A DNA stretch of 16,069 nucleotides from NCBI GenBank assembly GCA_964542855.1, contig CAZIWJ010000059.1:1-16069 (forward strand), written 5' to 3'. The position numbers and the translations under genes were made by a program. Source of the DNA: CAZIWJ01 sp964542855 (lineage in GTDB: Bacteria; Bacteroidota; Bacteroidia; Cytophagales; Cyclobacteriaceae). Position 1 is the first letter of the stretch. Each line of letters opens with the position of its first letter. Positions 15,407-16,069 of the stretch are shown here, piece by piece. The notes under the pieces are model-generated. The model was given only the letters and a program-made list of their open reading frames with translations. It made no database searches and was not told the DNA's origin.

Positions 15407-16069
15407 ATGAGTTATTGCCTGGTGCTTGACATTCTGGAACAATCGCGCAAGAAGAACAGGGGGGAATATAACCAGCTCTGGAACGGGCTCGATTGGTCGC
15501 TTTCCGATTCTTCCCTCTCCAATGATGCTTACACCGAGGTGCTGCGTAAAGCCGGGTTTATTCATAAACCCCTGGTCAGCGATGCGCAGCAGCGGGTTGA
15601 ACTGGTGAAACTGGCTGCCCATGATTTCAGTTGCCTTTACCGCAAAGAAGATATTATTAGCGCATGCCGGAAATTCTACCTGAAATTTATCCCTGCCTCT
15701 GATTACCGCGGCGACCAGCAGCTGCGGTTTGCCATCGACCTGGAAAACTTTCAACGCATACTACCCAAAAAAGAATACCAGAGTTGCTTCCTGCTTGGCC
15801 TGCCGGAAAGCCTGGCGGGAATGTACAGCCACGCCCAAAAAGCCCCGTTGGTTTTTTACCAGGTTACTCCGAATCTTTATTACCTTGTAAGTACCTACGA
15901 TGTTCAACTTTCCGGCGTGCGTCGCTGGGCGCAGTTAATCTGGAACAATGAACGCCTGGGTGGACTCGGGTTTTTGTTTGGGGTGTACCTGCTCTTCACC
16001 CCCTTATATGCGGTGTTAGGACGGGGTTTTACGTTGTTACTCACCTTACTTTTTGCCATCATCTGGCTT
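15407..16069 (+). CDS. Hypothetical protein with C-terminal membrane segments (3' end outside the window)
   Basis: An open frame from ATG 15407 runs 221 codons to the right edge without a stop. I do not recognise the family. The first 180 or so residues look soluble and globular, with segments such as MSYCLVLDILEQSRKKNRGE and KLAAHDFSCLYRKEDIISAC, and no signal peptide. From about residue 188 the sequence turns strongly hydrophobic (GGLGFLFGVYLLFTPLYAVL, then FTLLLTLLFAIIWL), indicating at least two membrane helices. The protein therefore probably has a cytoplasmic N-terminal domain tethered to the inner membrane. Codon usage looks like its neighbours. It is divergent from fbp, with 130 bases between them that must hold both promoters. 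No function can be assigned. Confidence 0.7.
   Translation, partial: MSYCLVLDILEQSRKKNRGEYNQLWNGLDWSLSDSSLSNDAYTEVLRKAGFIHKPLVSDAQQRVELVKLAAHDFSCLYRKEDIISACRKFYLKFIPASDYRGDQQLRFAIDLENFQRILPKKEYQSCFLLGLPESLAGMYSHAQKAPLVFYQVTPNLYYLVSTYDVQLSGVRRWAQLIWNNERLGGLGFLFGVYLLFTPLYAVLGRGFTLLLTLLFAIIWL

Overview
The window comes from a bacterium of the phylum Bacteroidota, most likely order Cytophagales. The clues are a secreted nuclease with a C-terminal type IX secretion (T9SS) sorting domain, little Shine-Dalgarno signal before starts, one good TTTG-N20-TAnnTTTG-like promoter, a class III fructose-1,6-bisphosphatase, and signalling proteins with the EE(L/M)RQNxEELxATQD coiled coil that I associate with this group. 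It is a scaffold with two runs of exactly 100 N (3171-3270 and 9243-9342). Each run cuts a minus-strand gene, so the sequence across them is of unknown length and frame.

Layout. 1-1213 (minus): N-terminal two thirds of DNA topoisomerase I, running off the left edge. 1364-1870 (plus): SixA-type histidine phosphatase. 2133-2642 (plus): exported YfiR-family (DUF4154) protein behind a recognisable promoter. 2838-3455 (minus): small membrane protein resembling DUF3177, cut by the first gap. 3590-5032 (plus): six-helix membrane sensor with a GAF domain and a long coiled coil, convergent across a strong hairpin terminator with the next gene. 5181-8798 (minus): large multidomain extracellular nuclease (lamin-tail domains, OB-like region, endonuclease/exonuclease/phosphatase domain, T9SS signal). 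9108-10175 (minus): DinB/maleylpyruvate-isomerase-like thiol S-transferase, cut by the second gap. 10335-13179 (plus): two-gene operon encoding GAF-PAS and GAF-PAS-SpoIIE phosphatase proteins. 13333-15276 (minus): fructose-1,6-bisphosphatase class III. 15407-end (plus): start of an unrecognised, probably membrane-anchored protein.

How the genes may fit together. topA and fbp are housekeeping genes. The more unusual content is signalling: a YfiR-like periplasmic protein without its usual diguanylate cyclase partner, a membrane GAF/coiled-coil protein with no output domain, and a GAF-PAS protein translationally coupled to a PP2C-type phosphatase. The membrane protein and the GAF-PAS protein share a coiled-coil motif. 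One hypothesis is that these form a distributed sensing module, with the SpoIIE phosphatase as its only visible enzyme. No histidine kinase, GGDEF protein, anti-sigma factor or antagonist lies in the window, so this remains inference. I found no rRNA, tRNA, CRISPR array or mobile element.
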